Below, piece by piece: positions 36,541-47,292 of a stretch of 64,000 nucleotides of DNA. Where the stretch lies: NCBI GenBank assembly GCA_038503035.1, contig JAVSML010024434.1:660177-724176 (forward strand). Reading direction: 5' to 3'. Position numbers and translations under genes: made by a program. Every line of letters starts with the position of its first letter. Position 1 is the first letter of the stretch. The notes under the pieces are model-generated. The model saw only the letters and a list, made by a program, of their open reading frames with translations. It searched no databases and had not been told where the DNA came from. Source of the DNA: Crocodylus rhombifer. Its lineage: Eukaryota > Chordata > Crocodylia > Crocodylidae.

Positions 36541-36571
36541 ACACTGATGGGGCTTGAGGCATTGGAACGAC

Positions 36572-36609
36572 TTGCCAAGGGAGGCAGTTGCAACTGCCTC
36601 CCTTGGCAA
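36572..36609. repeat. Perfect 38 bp palindrome at gap edge
   Basis: The two 19-base arms TTGCCAAGGGAGGCAGTTG and CAACTGCCTCCCTTGGCAA are exact reverse complements with no spacer. The left arm continues from a CR1-like 3' region. The right arm stops at the first N of the gap. A fold-back read or misjoin is the simplest explanation; a genuine inverted CR1 pair is the alternative. Confidence 0.95.
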
Positions 36610-37009
36610 NNNNNNNNNNNNNNNNNNNNNNNNNNNNNNNNNNNNNNNNNNNNNNNNNNNNNNNNNNNNNNNNNNNNNNNNNNNNNNNNNNNNNNNNNNN
36701 NNNNNNNNNNNNNNNNNNNNNNNNNNNNNNNNNNNNNNNNNNNNNNNNNNNNNNNNNNNNNNNNNNNNNNNNNNNNNNNNNNNNNNNNNNNNNNNNNNNN
36801 NNNNNNNNNNNNNNNNNNNNNNNNNNNNNNNNNNNNNNNNNNNNNNNNNNNNNNNNNNNNNNNNNNNNNNNNNNNNNNNNNNNNNNNNNNNNNNNNNNNN
36901 NNNNNNNNNNNNNNNNNNNNNNNNNNNNNNNNNNNNNNNNNNNNNNNNNNNNNNNNNNNNNNNNNNNNNNNNNNNNNNNNNNNNNNNNNNNNNNNNNNNN
37001 NNNNNNNNN
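36610..37009. other. Assembly gap (400 N), abutting a palindrome
   Basis: Exactly 400 unresolved bases. The left edge is the end of a perfect 38 bp palindrome (36572-36609). The sequence just before it resembles the CR1 3' region (a conceptual W-N-D-L-P-R-E run), so the missing DNA may contain a CR1 copy. Confidence 0.99.
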
Positions 37010-38780
37010 CTTTTTCAGTATTTTGCCAGCTACTGAGGCACAGGCCCAAACCATATCCTCAAGCTGGTGTGTTTCTCTTGGTGCCTGAATATTTATTCCA
37101 AGCAAATGTTTTCCCCAGTCAACTGAGGAGAAGGCTACAGCAGGCTGATTCCCTTTCACACCTGCACAGAGGATGTTGCCATTGCTCTGTGCAATGAATG
37201 TCACAGAAGCTGCCTGTTTCTTTCCTGCACAGGGAAAAGCAGCCCAATCCTCTTGAAGGACCCAAGCACTTCAAGCTGTCTGTTCTCAAGCCATGACTCA
37301 TGCTATGCTGTCTCTCTGGGGCACGTCACTTTTTCTGCAGGTTAATAGTTCTGCTCTCTGCAGAGCTGGGGCTGGATTTTTGATGCATTTTAAGTTGCTG
37401 ACTAATGTTCTTTGCTCTGCAGTTGTGACATTTGGCACCCTTTCTGGAAATAGCTATGAAGAGAAAAAGAATCCATTCACCCCTTGAGGACCTCAGGTAT
37501 TTGCCTGTATACTTCCCATTAGGAATAATCTAAGACCCTGTTGAAGATTGACATGGGACTCCACTGCACTGCTCTCAGGCAGCAGCATAAGAACATGGCC
37601 AGGTGCCCAGGGCAGCTGCCAAACGCAAGGGTAGTGATGATTTCTGGTTGCCACTGCCACTGTGATTGTGCAGCTATGGCAAAAGCTGGTTTCCTCTCCT
37701 CCCTCCCATTACCCATTAATGCCCAGGGCTGTTGTCCCTGTCCCCCACCCTAGTTACATCACTGCTCTCAGGACATCCTATTCTTTCTGCCTCCACAGCT
37801 ATGTTTCAGTGACCTTCCCTAGCAATTGGTACATAGTCTTCTGTAGAAATAGGTTGGAGCTACATAGCTGATGAAGGCTGGATCTCCAGAGTATAGGAGT
37901 CAGGATATAAAAAGTCCCCTGCTTTCCTTTTTGCAGCCCTACAGAGGACACCAAATATGGGTTCCACAAGGAACACAGGATTGGAAAAACCTGCTGGCTC
38001 AATGAGTCCAGCCACCTGTTATCACACCACTATATAAGCATTGCAGATACTCCCTCTCATACACTGATCAATATTATCTTAAAGCTAGCTAGGGGTTTTT
38101 TTCCCTCCAGCTATTCTTACTAAGGGCCATCCCAGAACATCGCTGCTCTGACGGTTAGAAACCATTCAGCCTAAGTTGATTCACATTTGAGTTTAAACAC
38201 AGTTGTACCTCTGCCAACATTGTCTTTGGGCTTAAATAGTTTTTATCCCTCTCTCATGCTCCCCTCCTGCCATATTTATAGACAGCAATCTTCTCTCTGT
38301 CATCCTTCATTTTGCTAGGCTACCCAAGCCAAGCTATTTTAGTCTTTACTCAAGAGGCTGGCTCTTCATTCGTGTGGTCATCTTGGTAGCACTTCACTGC
38401 TTTTATTCCGTGTGGGTACAGCCATAACTTGACTGAAGGGAATAGTATGTGGGGGCAACCATAATTTGAGTAATGTGTGGAAAACTTAGACCAAAGGGAT
38501 TGTCCCAACCAGTAGGTTGAATCTTTGCCATGAAGAAGAGAATATCTTTTGACATGTGCTCCATATCAGGTGATTCATTTGCTTTGGGTTTATGTCTGAG
38601 TGCTGTCCCCCCTCTAATGGGTACAGCTCATGAATTGGATAGAAGAACTTTCATAGGTAGCAGTTTCCTTTAAGTAGGTTGATGGGGCCCGGCATTGCTG
38701 CTGAAGGCAAGGATTCCACTCCCACTTCCCCATGTGTGTTTTATCCTTGAGCATCTCTGAAGACTGGTTTTGCAAATCAG
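37010..38780. other. Intergenic unique DNA right of the gap
   Basis: No recognisable gene or mobile element. The sequence is mixed in composition and without long frames. Confidence 0.5.
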
Positions 38781-38784
38781 GAAC

Positions 38785-38935
38785 TGGATTGGCTATATTC
38801 AGTTCCAGGTTCTGACATGCTGATTTTCTGTGTGACATTGAACAAATCTTTGTGCCCCGGTGACTTATCTGTAGAAATGGGATTAATATTATATTTTATT
38901 TGTCTGTCAGGTCTGTTTACTCTGTTTCTGAATGA
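38785..38935 (+). repeat. MIR-type SINE remnant
   Basis: CTGTGTGACATTGAACAAATC, then CCGGTGACTTATCTGTAGAAATGGG and ATTAATATTATA follow the MIR consensus order (CTGTGTGACCTTGGGCAAGT, then CTGTAAAATGGGGATAATAA). It directly precedes a CR1 fragment, so its right edge is approximate. Confidence 0.65.
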
Positions 38936-38939
38936 TGCC

Positions 38940-39780
38940 CAGAACAATGTAGCCCTGATGGGGCATGGCATCACCCCAGGCTCAGTACTCAGACCAGTAC
39001 TCTTTAATATATTCATAAATGAACTGGATTCAGGTGTCAGAAGCAGACTGGGTAAGTTTGCAGATGACACCAAATTATGGGGAAGTGTGGTCACACTAGA
39101 GGATAGGCTGGCAATTCAGGCTGACCTGGACAGGCTAGCAAGGTAGGCAGCTGACGTTCAACATGGAGAAATGCAAGGTGCTCCACCTTGGGAGAAAAAA
39201 CTCACATCATACTTACAGGCTTGGCAGTGCTACACTCACTAGCACCACAACCGACAGAGACTTGGGGGTCATGAGCGACCACAAGATGAACATGAGCCAC
39301 CAGCAAAGCAAATAAAACTCTGACTTGCATCTATCAATGCATCTCAAGCAAGACCCATGAAGTCATCCTCCCACTTTACTTGGCCTTGGTGAGGCTGCAG
39401 CCGGAGTACGGCATCCTATTTTGGGCTCCATACTTTAGAAAGGATGTGGAAAAGCTTTTGAGAGTCCAGAGGAGAACCACGCACATGATCAGAGGTCAAG
39501 ACAACAGGCCTTATGAAGAGAGGCTGAGAGACTCTTCAGCCTGGAGAAGTGAAGGCTCAGGGGAGGCTTGGTGGCAGCCTATAAGTATATAAGGGGTGTG
39601 CACCAGGATCTGGGAGAATGTCTGTTCACCAATGAACAGTTCTAACGGTCACAAACTGGTGGGAGACTGTTTTAGGCTGGACATAAGGAAAAACTTTTTT
39701 ACTGTCTGAGTCTCCAGAGTCTGGACTAGACTCCCCCCAGAAGTGGTGTAAGCACCTACTCTGAATACCTTTAAGTCACA
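38940..39780 (+). mobile_element. CR1 copy A, left part (split by CR1 copy B)
   Basis: This covers the reverse transcriptase from the motif B region (GHGITPGSVLRPVLFNIFIN) through FADDTKLWG, where the two catalytic aspartates of motif C are intact. It continues through CKVLHLG, RDLGVMSDHKMNMS and LVRLQPEYGILFW. A stop after ADLDRLAR and later frame breaks show that it is dead. It stops at 39780 after TTTAAGTCACA. The missing 3' tail is found at 43564-43699, so this copy was in place before copy B landed. Confidence 0.9.
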
Positions 39781-40137
39781 GTGAGAATTCCTGACCTCAT
39801 CCGGCCCTCTGACAACTACCCCATGGTCCTCATCCATGTGGGAACAAATGCAGCCAGGAGCACTCCAGCCCGTATTGTGAGTGACTACAGGGCTCTGGGG
39901 ACCAGGCTTAGGAAGACGGGTGTGCAAGTAGTCTTTTCATTGATCCTCCCCATCAGCGGTCACAATAGGCATCACATCACCTGTGTCCTGGAAGTCAAAC
40001 TGCGGCTCCGGAGTTGGTGCCATCGTGAGGGTTTTGGATTCCTGGATCACGATCCGTACTCCTATGCAAGGGACCTCCTGGGACACAATGGGCTTCATCT
40101 CTCCGCAAAAGGTAAGAGTCTCTTTTTTACAGGTTGA
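39781..40137 (+). pseudogene. CR1-B ORF1 remnant, SGNH/esterase-like domain
   Basis: CR1-group ORF1 proteins can carry an esterase of the SGNH hydrolase type (family knowledge). Visible blocks are VLIHVGTNAA near the start (the G-T-N block), LRLRSWCHREGFGFLDH in the middle, and HNGLHLSAKGKSL near the end. The last block normally supplies the catalytic Asp-x-x-His; here Asn stands where Asp is usual in D-G-L-H-L, so activity is doubtful. The N-terminal part is missing because of 5' truncation. The frame ends at 40137, about 140 bp before ORF2. Confidence 0.75.
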
Positions 40138-40277
40138 CTGACCTCCTATGTCGGGCTTTAAACTAAGTACGACAAGGGACAGGGAGGCACGAGATGGAGA
40201 GAGTCTAGAACCTACAAACTGCCAGACATGTAGCAGTACACCCCAGGTAAGTACTAAGGGGCCTTTTAGGCATTAGA

Positions 40278-41189
40278 GTGGGGGGCAGTGGGGCACCAAA
40301 GGCACCATTCAGAGGGCTCACGTGCCTCTATACTGATGCTAGGAGCATGGGGAACAAGCAGGAAGAACTTGCACTTCTGCTTGCAGATAATAACTCGGAT
40401 TTAGTGGGGCTACTGGAAACCTGGTGGGACCCTACCCATGACTGGGCAGTACACATTGAGGGCTACGGGTTGTACAGAAGGGACAGAGTAGGGAGGAAAG
40501 GGGGTGGAGTTACTCTCTATGTAAAGGAGCATTATACATCTACCCTAATCAAAATGGGATCAGAGGAGGAGAAAGTTGAGGCATTGTGGGTTAGGATACA
40601 TGGAGGTCGAGGGGAAAGGGACTTGGTGGTAGGGGTCTGTTACAGACCACCACGCCAAGAGGAAAAGCTCGACTTGGAATTCTTGAGGCAGCTCTCAGAG
40701 GCCGTACGGTCTAGGGACGTGGTTGTCATGGGGGACCAAAACTACCCTGACATCTGCTGGGAGGAAGCCAAATCTAACCATTCACATACCTTCTTAACCT
40801 GTGTGCAGGACCTTCACCTAATGCAGGAGGCATACAGTCCCACTAGGGGGAATGTCTTACTGGACTTGGTGTTGGCTGTGGGAGAGGACCTGGTAGGGGA
40901 ACTGCAGATTTGTGGTCACCTTGGGGACAGTGATCACCAATCAGTCGAATTCACCATATAGCGTAGGGTGGATAAGATAATTAGCAGGGTGGAAGTGCTT
41001 GACTTTAGGAAGGATAACTTCAGTGTGCTTAGGAGTTTAGTCAATCATGCACTGCAGGATAGGAGTATTGGTGATATGGGAGTCCAGGAAGGGTGGTTGT
41101 TCATGAAGGAAGCGATCCGTTGGGCACAGAGGGAGACTATCCCAGTACAAGGGAAAGGGGGAAAGGAGCCAAAAAACTTCCTTGGCTAA
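40278..41189 (+). pseudogene. CR1-B ORF2, AP-type endonuclease domain
   Basis: This part of ORF2 nicks the target DNA. It starts with RGLTCLYTDARSMGNKQEEL. Visible blocks are LLETWWDPTHDW, GGGVTLYVKEHY, VVGVCYRPPRQEEKLD, VVMGDQNYPDICWEE (usually GDFNYPDICW) and the end block GDSDHQSVEF with the catalytic S-D-H. One in-frame TAG at 40959-40961 interrupts it. The same frame continues downstream with RRVDK and VLDFRKDNF to the LTR insertion at 41194. The rest is remarkably open for a dead copy, so the element is probably fairly young. Confidence 0.85.
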
Positions 41190-41193
41190 ACAG

Positions 41194-41599
41194 TGTAGAA
41201 GTAATTGGCTTACTTGACTAGAAAAATAGACAAAGACCAGAAGTGCTGATACTGCTTAATTCAAATGTTCTGAGATAAGGAATCCGCATTCCTGCATGCC
41301 TTGGGTTATCTTGATATCTTGCCCTATGCATAGATAGTTGTTTAAGTAAACTTTCTAAGTTTCTGTGTAATTTACTATTGTTTTGTTTCTCCAAGGTGTA
41401 TTTTTTATCTCTTTCTCTGTCTTTAGTATAAATACGCTTGTAAACTTAGAGAGTCTGAGAAATCCTTTGAAGCAGACAAGTGGGTGATTCCCCTTGCTGT
41501 CTGGAATTCTCCCTGTGATCACAGTATAGCCTTAAATAAAGAAAAGCTGGCTCTGTCAGTCCTGATTCAACCACAACGCGAAGTTTGATTTCTTCCACA
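41194..41599 (+). mobile_element. Solo LTR (406 bp) of an endogenous retrovirus-like element
   Basis: The LTR starts TGTAGAAG and ends CTTCCACA; these ends are inverted repeats with one mismatch. A 4 bp target duplication ACAG flanks it (41190-41193 and 41600-41603). Removing LTR plus one ACAG restores continuous CR1 sequence (GGCTAAACAGGGAAATCC). It has a TATA box TATAAATA at 41427-41434 and a polyadenylation signal AATAAA at 41535-41540, giving U3-R-U5 order. No internal retroviral genes are present, so the two LTRs of a provirus have recombined. Four-base duplications are usual for gammaretrovirus-like (class I) elements. Confidence 0.92.
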
Positions 41600-41603
41600 A
41601 CAG

Positions 41604-42970
41604 GGAAATCCAGGGGAGCCTAAGGGCAAAAAAGAAGGCATATAAGTGGTGGAAGCAGGGGGAAACTACCAAGGAGGATTATACCTACTTGCCCTGCACT
41701 TGCAGGGAGGCAGTTAGAAAGGCCAAAGCAACTACAGAGCTGAGGCTGGCAACACAAACTAAAAACAACAAAAAGTCTTTTAGGTCTGTAGGGAGTAAAA
41801 GGGAGGCACAGGGTAGCATAGGACCCTACTGAACAAGGAGGAGCAATTAGTGACAGACAGGGGGGACAAGGCTGAGCTATTCAATGAGTTTTTTGCCTCA
41901 GTGTTCCCGAACAGGGCTCAAGATAAGTCTCCTAATGGGTTCTTAGATGGGCAGCAGAGGGACACCAGCCCACCAACTGTCGACGCTGACTTGGTGCAGA
42001 GTCACTTGGATGGACTGGATGTGTTCAAGTCAGCAGGCCTGGATGAGCTGCATCTGAGGGGACTGAAGGAATTGGCTGGTGTCATAGCAGGACCACTGGC
42101 ACGGCTATTTCAGCACTCATGGTGCTCAGGTCAGGTCCCGGAGGAGTGGAAAAGGGCCAATATGATGCCTATTTTCAAGAAGGGGTGGAAGGAGGATCCG
42201 AGTAATTATAGGCCAGTTAGTCTCACCTCCATCCTTGGAAAGGTCTTTGAAAACATTATGAAGGATGATATTTGTGCAAGTCCAGTGGGAAAAATAATGC
42301 AGCGGGGAAACCAGCATGGATTTGTAGCAGGTAGATCATGTCTGACCAATCTGGTTTTGTTTTATGACAGGGTCACAAAATGCCTAGATGCAGAAGTAGA
42401 GGTGGATGTTGTTTTCTTGGACTTTAGCAAGGCTTTTGATATGGTATCTCATCTTATTCTCATAAATAAATTAAGAGGCTGTGACATAGATGTTTACATG
42501 ATCCGGTGGGTGGCAAATTGGCTTAGCCGTAGCACCATAGCGTGGTAGTAGACGGGTTGGTGTTGACCTGGAAGGATGTGGGTGGTGGGGTCCCACAGGG
42601 CTTGGTCCTTGGACCTCTACTCTTCAATATCTTCATCAGTGACTCGGATGTGGGTGTGAAGTGTACTCTGTCCAAGTCTGCGGAGGATACTAAATTGTGG
42701 GGTGAAGTACATGATCCGGAGGGTAGGGAATGATTGCAGGCAGACCTGGACAGGTTAGAAATGTGGGCAGTACACAATAGGATGCAGTACAACAAGGACA
42801 AGTGCAGAGTGCTGCACCTAGGGTGCAAAAATATCCAGCACACCTACTGGCTGGGAAGTGACCTTCTCAGCAGCACAGAAGCAGAAAGGGATCTCGGAGT
42901 CATAGTGGACTCCAAGATGAACATGAGTCGTCAGTGTGACAAAATCATTAGCAAAACTAAGTGCACTTGA
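41604..42970 (+). pseudogene. CR1-B ORF2, reverse transcriptase domain
   Basis: This is the polymerase part of ORF2, downstream of the LTR insertion. Visible blocks are LVQSHLDGLDVFKSAGLDEL, WKRANMMPIFKKGWKEDPSN, YRPVSLTSILGKVFENIM, HGFVAGRSCLTNLVLFYD and VDVVFLDFSKAFDMVSH (motif A with its Asp). The frame then breaks near 42548. The next frame reads [20 protein letters not shown] (motif B region) and [10 protein letters not shown]. Motif C should be F-A-D-D; here it is S-A-E-D, so the first catalytic Asp is lost. A later piece reads CRVLHLGCKN and ERDLGVIVDSKMNMS. The domain is inactive. Confidence 0.88.
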
Positions 42971-43563
42971 TTATGCATCAGCAGATGCGTGACAAATAGA
43001 TCCAGGAGGCGATACTTCCTCTCTATGTGGCATTGGTCAGACCGCAGTTGGAGTACTGCGTCCAGTTTTAGGAGCCCTACTTCAAGAAGGATGTTGATAG
43101 ACTCGAGAGGGTCCAGAGGAGGCCACTAATATAGTTAGTGGCTTACAGGACAAGCTCTATGAGGAGAGGCTGAGGGACCTGGACCTCTTCGCCTCCACAA
43201 GAGAAGGCTGAGAAGTGATCTTGTGTCCGCCTACAAATTCATTAGGGGGACGCAGCAAGGGATCGGAGATGCTCTGTTTACCAGGGCGTCTCTTGGGGTA
43301 ACAAGGAACAATGGTCACAAACTGACAAAGAGCAGATTTAGGCTAGATATCAGGAAAAATGTCTTCGTGGTAAGGGCAGCCAAAATTTGGAATGGGCTTC
43401 CAAGGGAGGTGGTGCTCTCCCCTACCTTGGGGGTCTTTAAGAGAAGGCTGGATAGGCATCTGGCTGGGATCATCTCACCCCAGCACGCTTTCCTGTCTAG
43501 GCAGGGGGTCAGACTCGATGATCTGTTGAGGTCCCTTCTGACCCTACATCTATGAATCTATGA

Positions 43564-43699
43564 CACACTTGGATGCTTATCTTGTTGGGGTGATCTGACC
43601 CCAGCTGACTTCCTGCTCTTTGGGCAGGGGGCTGGACCCAATGATCTTCCGAGGTCCCTTCCAGCCCTGATGTCTATGAAATCTACAGAATCTATGATG
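43564..43699 (+). mobile_element. CR1 copy A, right part (3' tail)
   Basis: It starts CACACTTGGATGCTTATC, which continues the TTTAAGTCACA at the break of copy A (39780). It then reads TGGGGTGATCTGACCCCAGC, GGACCCAATGATCTTCC, GAGGTCCCTTCCAGCCC and ends with TCTATGA-type units at about 43699. Joined to 38940-39780 it makes a single CR1 3' fragment of about 975 bp. Confidence 0.9.
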
Positions 43700-46200
43700 T
43701 TAGTTCTAGCTTCTAGACATTCCTATAACACAACATAGCAATCAATGTTTGAAGATACATAGTTTTGTTATATGAGTATGGAAGTGGTGGGAGAATTTAC
43801 ATGCAGGGACTGAGGGTCCTGCTGCAAAAAAAATTCAGGCACAGAGAAATCAAAGAGAACTGGTTTTTTACTCTTGGGAGCTACAAAATAGGCTAAGATG
43901 CAAAAAATAACCTGCTATGGGTTCCAGACACTCCGTCCCTTTTACCCAGTCACAGAGAATTTAAGCTTAGTTACACGGTGCCTGATCTTTCCATCTAGTG
44001 TTATCACGACCTTCTCCCGCAGCCCCTGACCAGATCCAGCTGAATTACCAATGGATTCTTCACTCTTATTCCATTCTTTTTCCCTCTGATCCTTGGGCAG
44101 ATCTGTAAGAAGGGTTACATAAATTTCTCAGGGACATTTTTCTGATTTTTAAAATAAATTCACATCTTCTTCCACCAGTTTGTGTTTGTTCTCTGCCAGG
44201 CACAGGCAGAAGAGACATCAAGACAAAGTGGAAGGAAGTGAGAAGGAGGGAAATCAGAGCCTTGTAACCAGGAAAGCAGGGAGAAGGGACCTCTACCAGG
44301 GAAAGGAGGCACTGGCAATCACACAAACGGTAAGACAGGAAAAGGTGGGAGGGAGGGTCAAGGAGGAGAAAAGGACCAGGTACTCCTAAATCCCCTTTCC
44401 ATTCTAGTAATGGGATAGGGACCCCATTACAGATATTGATGCAGTTGTTTCCTCTGTCTATACCCATGTTGGCTTGGGATGGGACTCCAAAGTGACTTGC
44501 TTTTGCACGTTACCTCTTACATCCACAGAGCACGTGCCTAATGAAGTGCCAACATTTGAAGCAATCAGGTGTTCCAGACCTCAGAAAAACCCATCTGCCC
44601 CCAGCTACTGGGGAAAGGGGGGACGGTTCTCTTCCATACTTGAGATATTTCCAAGGAGGGTCACATATGTCCTTCAATGCTGTTGCTGTTCTTATTGTAC
44701 ATAGCATTTGTACAAGGCATTGATGTTTCTTTGCTTCACAGAAAGAAAAAAAATGATGTAGCCCCTGCCTGAGGAGATGATGTTCCCACAGTGAACCATT
44801 TCAATATGCAAGACAGCCACAATGGCGTATCATTCCTAGAGATGGCCCCTCCGTCCGTTCTACAGCCCAGTCCCTTAAAGCCCTCACCTGTGTCCTGATC
44901 ATGCCTTGTCACGGTCAGAGCTGAAGGCAACTGCTTTTTCCCACAAAACCCAATTATTAAAAAAAAGAAGTAGATTGCACAGGGGAGGATGGATTCCCCC
45001 TTATAAAATCACAGAAACGCAAACTCAATCATCCCAAGTGAAGAAACCATACATCTTCAATTCATTTAAATGCAAAAGCAGCCACCTCACTAATATCTCA
45101 ACTCCTTTTTTTTTTAACCTTCCCAAGAGATTTACTGAGGTTGTAAAGTGTTTGGGGAAAGGCTATCTCTTTGCTTTTTGTATATCGCCTTGCGCAATGG
45201 AGTCCAAGAAAATCACCCAGTGTTTCTATGCCTTGTTTTCCCACCTGAAAAATGTGCATAATAGCACTCTATAGCTATTAGGCACTTTTCCACCTCAGAG
45301 GTGTTTCTGAAGATGAATGCATTAAAGACTGTGAGGGGTTCAAATGTCATGGCAATAGGACCTATAGCAATGCTTGGGCAATACATCTCCCAATGGCCAA
45401 TGCAGGATTATTACCTTGATATCCTTATCAGGGCTTTGTCCCATCCAGTTTTAGGTATGCCCAGGGATGCAGTTAATTTCACTGTTTCTACCCATTCTGC
45501 AGATGTTCCAATAGGCTGCTCAGCTATTACAGGGAGGAGTACAGCATAAATGCTGAGAGGTTGAGGAAATATTTCATGTTTTCAGCTGCAGTTTAGACTC
45601 CTTTGCATAAGACAGAGACACATGCTGAGAAATGGCCACTCATACTCTTTTATGCTGGGCACCAGCAGAACAGATTGCTCAGAAGCAGAGGAACATGAAG
45701 CCAAACAAGTAGCGGCAGCAGCTAGGGTCCCTCCTTCTCTGCACTGTATGTATTAATGATACTGGCACAAGACCTGGCCACTTATCCCATTAATGGGGCA
45801 GTTTCTCTAGGACTCTCCACAAATGGAGGGGAAAGCCATGGGATGTGAAGCAGGCAAAGCCAGGTCTGGTACCCCAGAGAGTGTTGACAACAAGGGGGAT
45901 GACAGTCCTCCCTAGCACATGGGCCCTAGGCTGCTTTTGCCAGAACAGAATCATGATGCTCAGAGGAAGGGGCAGCCTAAGTCCGGCAGGTTCAGTCCTG
46001 TCCGCACTGAAGTCAATATATTAACACAATGGGGAAGAGGAGGAGGAGGATGAAGATTTGGCAGGGGCATTTCAAAGATTCTCTCTAGCATGGAGTGAGT
46101 GGACAAGCTGAGACACCATTCAAACTGCTCACACTCTGAGGGCAGGGGAGCACGTGTCTTTGTCTACAGGGTGTTCATACTGATAGAGATGTCATCACTG
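43700..46200. other. Intergenic DNA, mostly unique
   Basis: No gene recognised. A weak MIR-like stretch lies at about 45215-45290 (CAGTGTTTCTATGCC, TTTTCCCACCTGAAAAATG, ATAATAGCAC). Nothing else stands out. Confidence 0.5.
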
Positions 46201-46210
46201 CCTTAGGAAG

Positions 46211-46365
46211 GCTTTGAGTCCGACCCTGCTCCCCCGCCCACTGATTCAGGTCTGACGCCACTCCCCCCCACCGCTTTGGGTCCAACCTCATTCCCCCTTC
46301 ACCCCCTACCGCTTCAGGTCTGACCCTGTTCCTCTTGCCCTCTTCCCCCCCGTCGCTTCGGGTCC
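46211..46365. repeat. Minisatellite-like array, ~30-44 bp units
   Basis: About five imperfect units each begin GCTTTGAGTC, GATTCAGGTC, GCTTTGGGTC, GCTTCAGGTC or GCTTCGGGTC, followed by a C-rich run with CTGACCCTGTTCC-like text. The unit length varies because of the C-rich spacers. Confidence 0.75.
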
Positions 46366-46690
46366 TCCTGGCCCGCGCCTGCCTGCTTCTCTGCTCCCCT
46401 CCCTCCGTCTCTCTGCTGACAGTTCTGGGGGGGTTCCACCAACGTGATCCCCCCCGTTGCCCTCAAGCAGGGAGGTGGGGGAGCCCCACTGCTGGGACAG
46501 TCAGGGCGTGTTCTCCACTGCCAAACTTCCCTGGCAGTGGCTCAATCTTGGGCATGCACAGCCCAGGCCATCCAGCCAATTGCTGCCCGCCCTCTTAGTG
46601 TCACGTGTGCAGTTAGCCAGAAGCATTACAGACAGACAGACACACAGACAGGCAGACTAAGCCTTTTATTATATTAGAATAATGCTTATT
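46366..46690. repeat. Unclassified repeat ending in a CAGA-rich stretch and TTATTATATTAGA
   Basis: It follows the array at 46211-46365 and ends with CAGACAGACAGACACACAGA (about 46629-46656) and CTTTTATTATATTAGAATAA. That tail looks like the 3' end of a non-LTR element, but I see no coding domain. The class is not resolved. Confidence 0.4.
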
Positions 46691-46699
46691 GATGCACAC

Positions 46700-47290
46700 T
46701 TAACACCCCACAAAAGATAGCTACTTCACATCTTTTCTATGTGTAGTAGATGTTGGACCAGTGGAAAAGTCTGAACATGACTTGTTTTACATGAGGAGGC
46801 CATTGCGCATCGGCGACCACACAGGTCCTGGTGGAGGAGAAACCTGGGTTTGGTGGCAAGAAGATCCAAGATAACTGGGGTTACTCTTCCACTGCAGCCT
46901 TCATCTACCTTCAAAGCCAGTGAGAAGTATGTCTTCTGCATCCTCCTGCTCCACTGCCGAGGTCTTTGTGTTGTGTTGGACTGCTTTTCATCTGATACAT
47001 CACCTTTGACCTTACCACCATGGGTGACCCTACCAGGAGTACAAGACTCCTGATGGTGTCACTTTTAGAGTTATCAGTGCGCACAAGCCTCCCCACCCCA
47101 TTGAGGTGGCAGTCCAGTGCATATAAAGCATGCAGACCACTTTCCCTGGTCTTCCTCGGTGTTGTCCTTTTCATGAGGTAGATATGCCTGGAGTCAGTTT
47201 TGGCCCTATTTTAAAACCGCTGCCAAACCCTAAAGAAAAGCAAAGCAGAGACAGTGACCAAAGAAAACTGAGCTGAAAAACGGTATCTGC
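46700..47290. other. Unresolved stretch, possibly repetitive
   Basis: Phrases such as CCATTGCGCATCGGCGACCACACAGG and GTCTTCCTCGGTGTTGTCC look like old interspersed repeat sequence, and open frames of 67-87 codons exist on both strands. I could not tie it to a family and I do not claim a gene. Confidence 0.3.
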
Positions 47291-47292
47291 AG

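Larger units (their letters stand above)
39781..43563 (+). mobile_element. CR1 copy B, inserted in copy A and split by a solo LTR
   Basis: About 3.37 kb of CR1 (excluding the LTR) is 5'-truncated within ORF1 and runs to a proper 3' end, CTACATCTATGAATCTATGA. In order it contains an ORF1 esterase-like piece, the ORF2 endonuclease, an LTR insertion, the reverse transcriptase and the 3' UTR. A 4 bp CACA repeat flanks it (39777-39780 and 43564-43567). This would be a target duplication, though CR1 elements often leave short or none. It has stops and frame breaks and cannot be active. Confidence 0.92.

Noticed and set aside
36333..37204. Long frames through the N run at 36610-37009
   Set aside because: Artefact of the gap.
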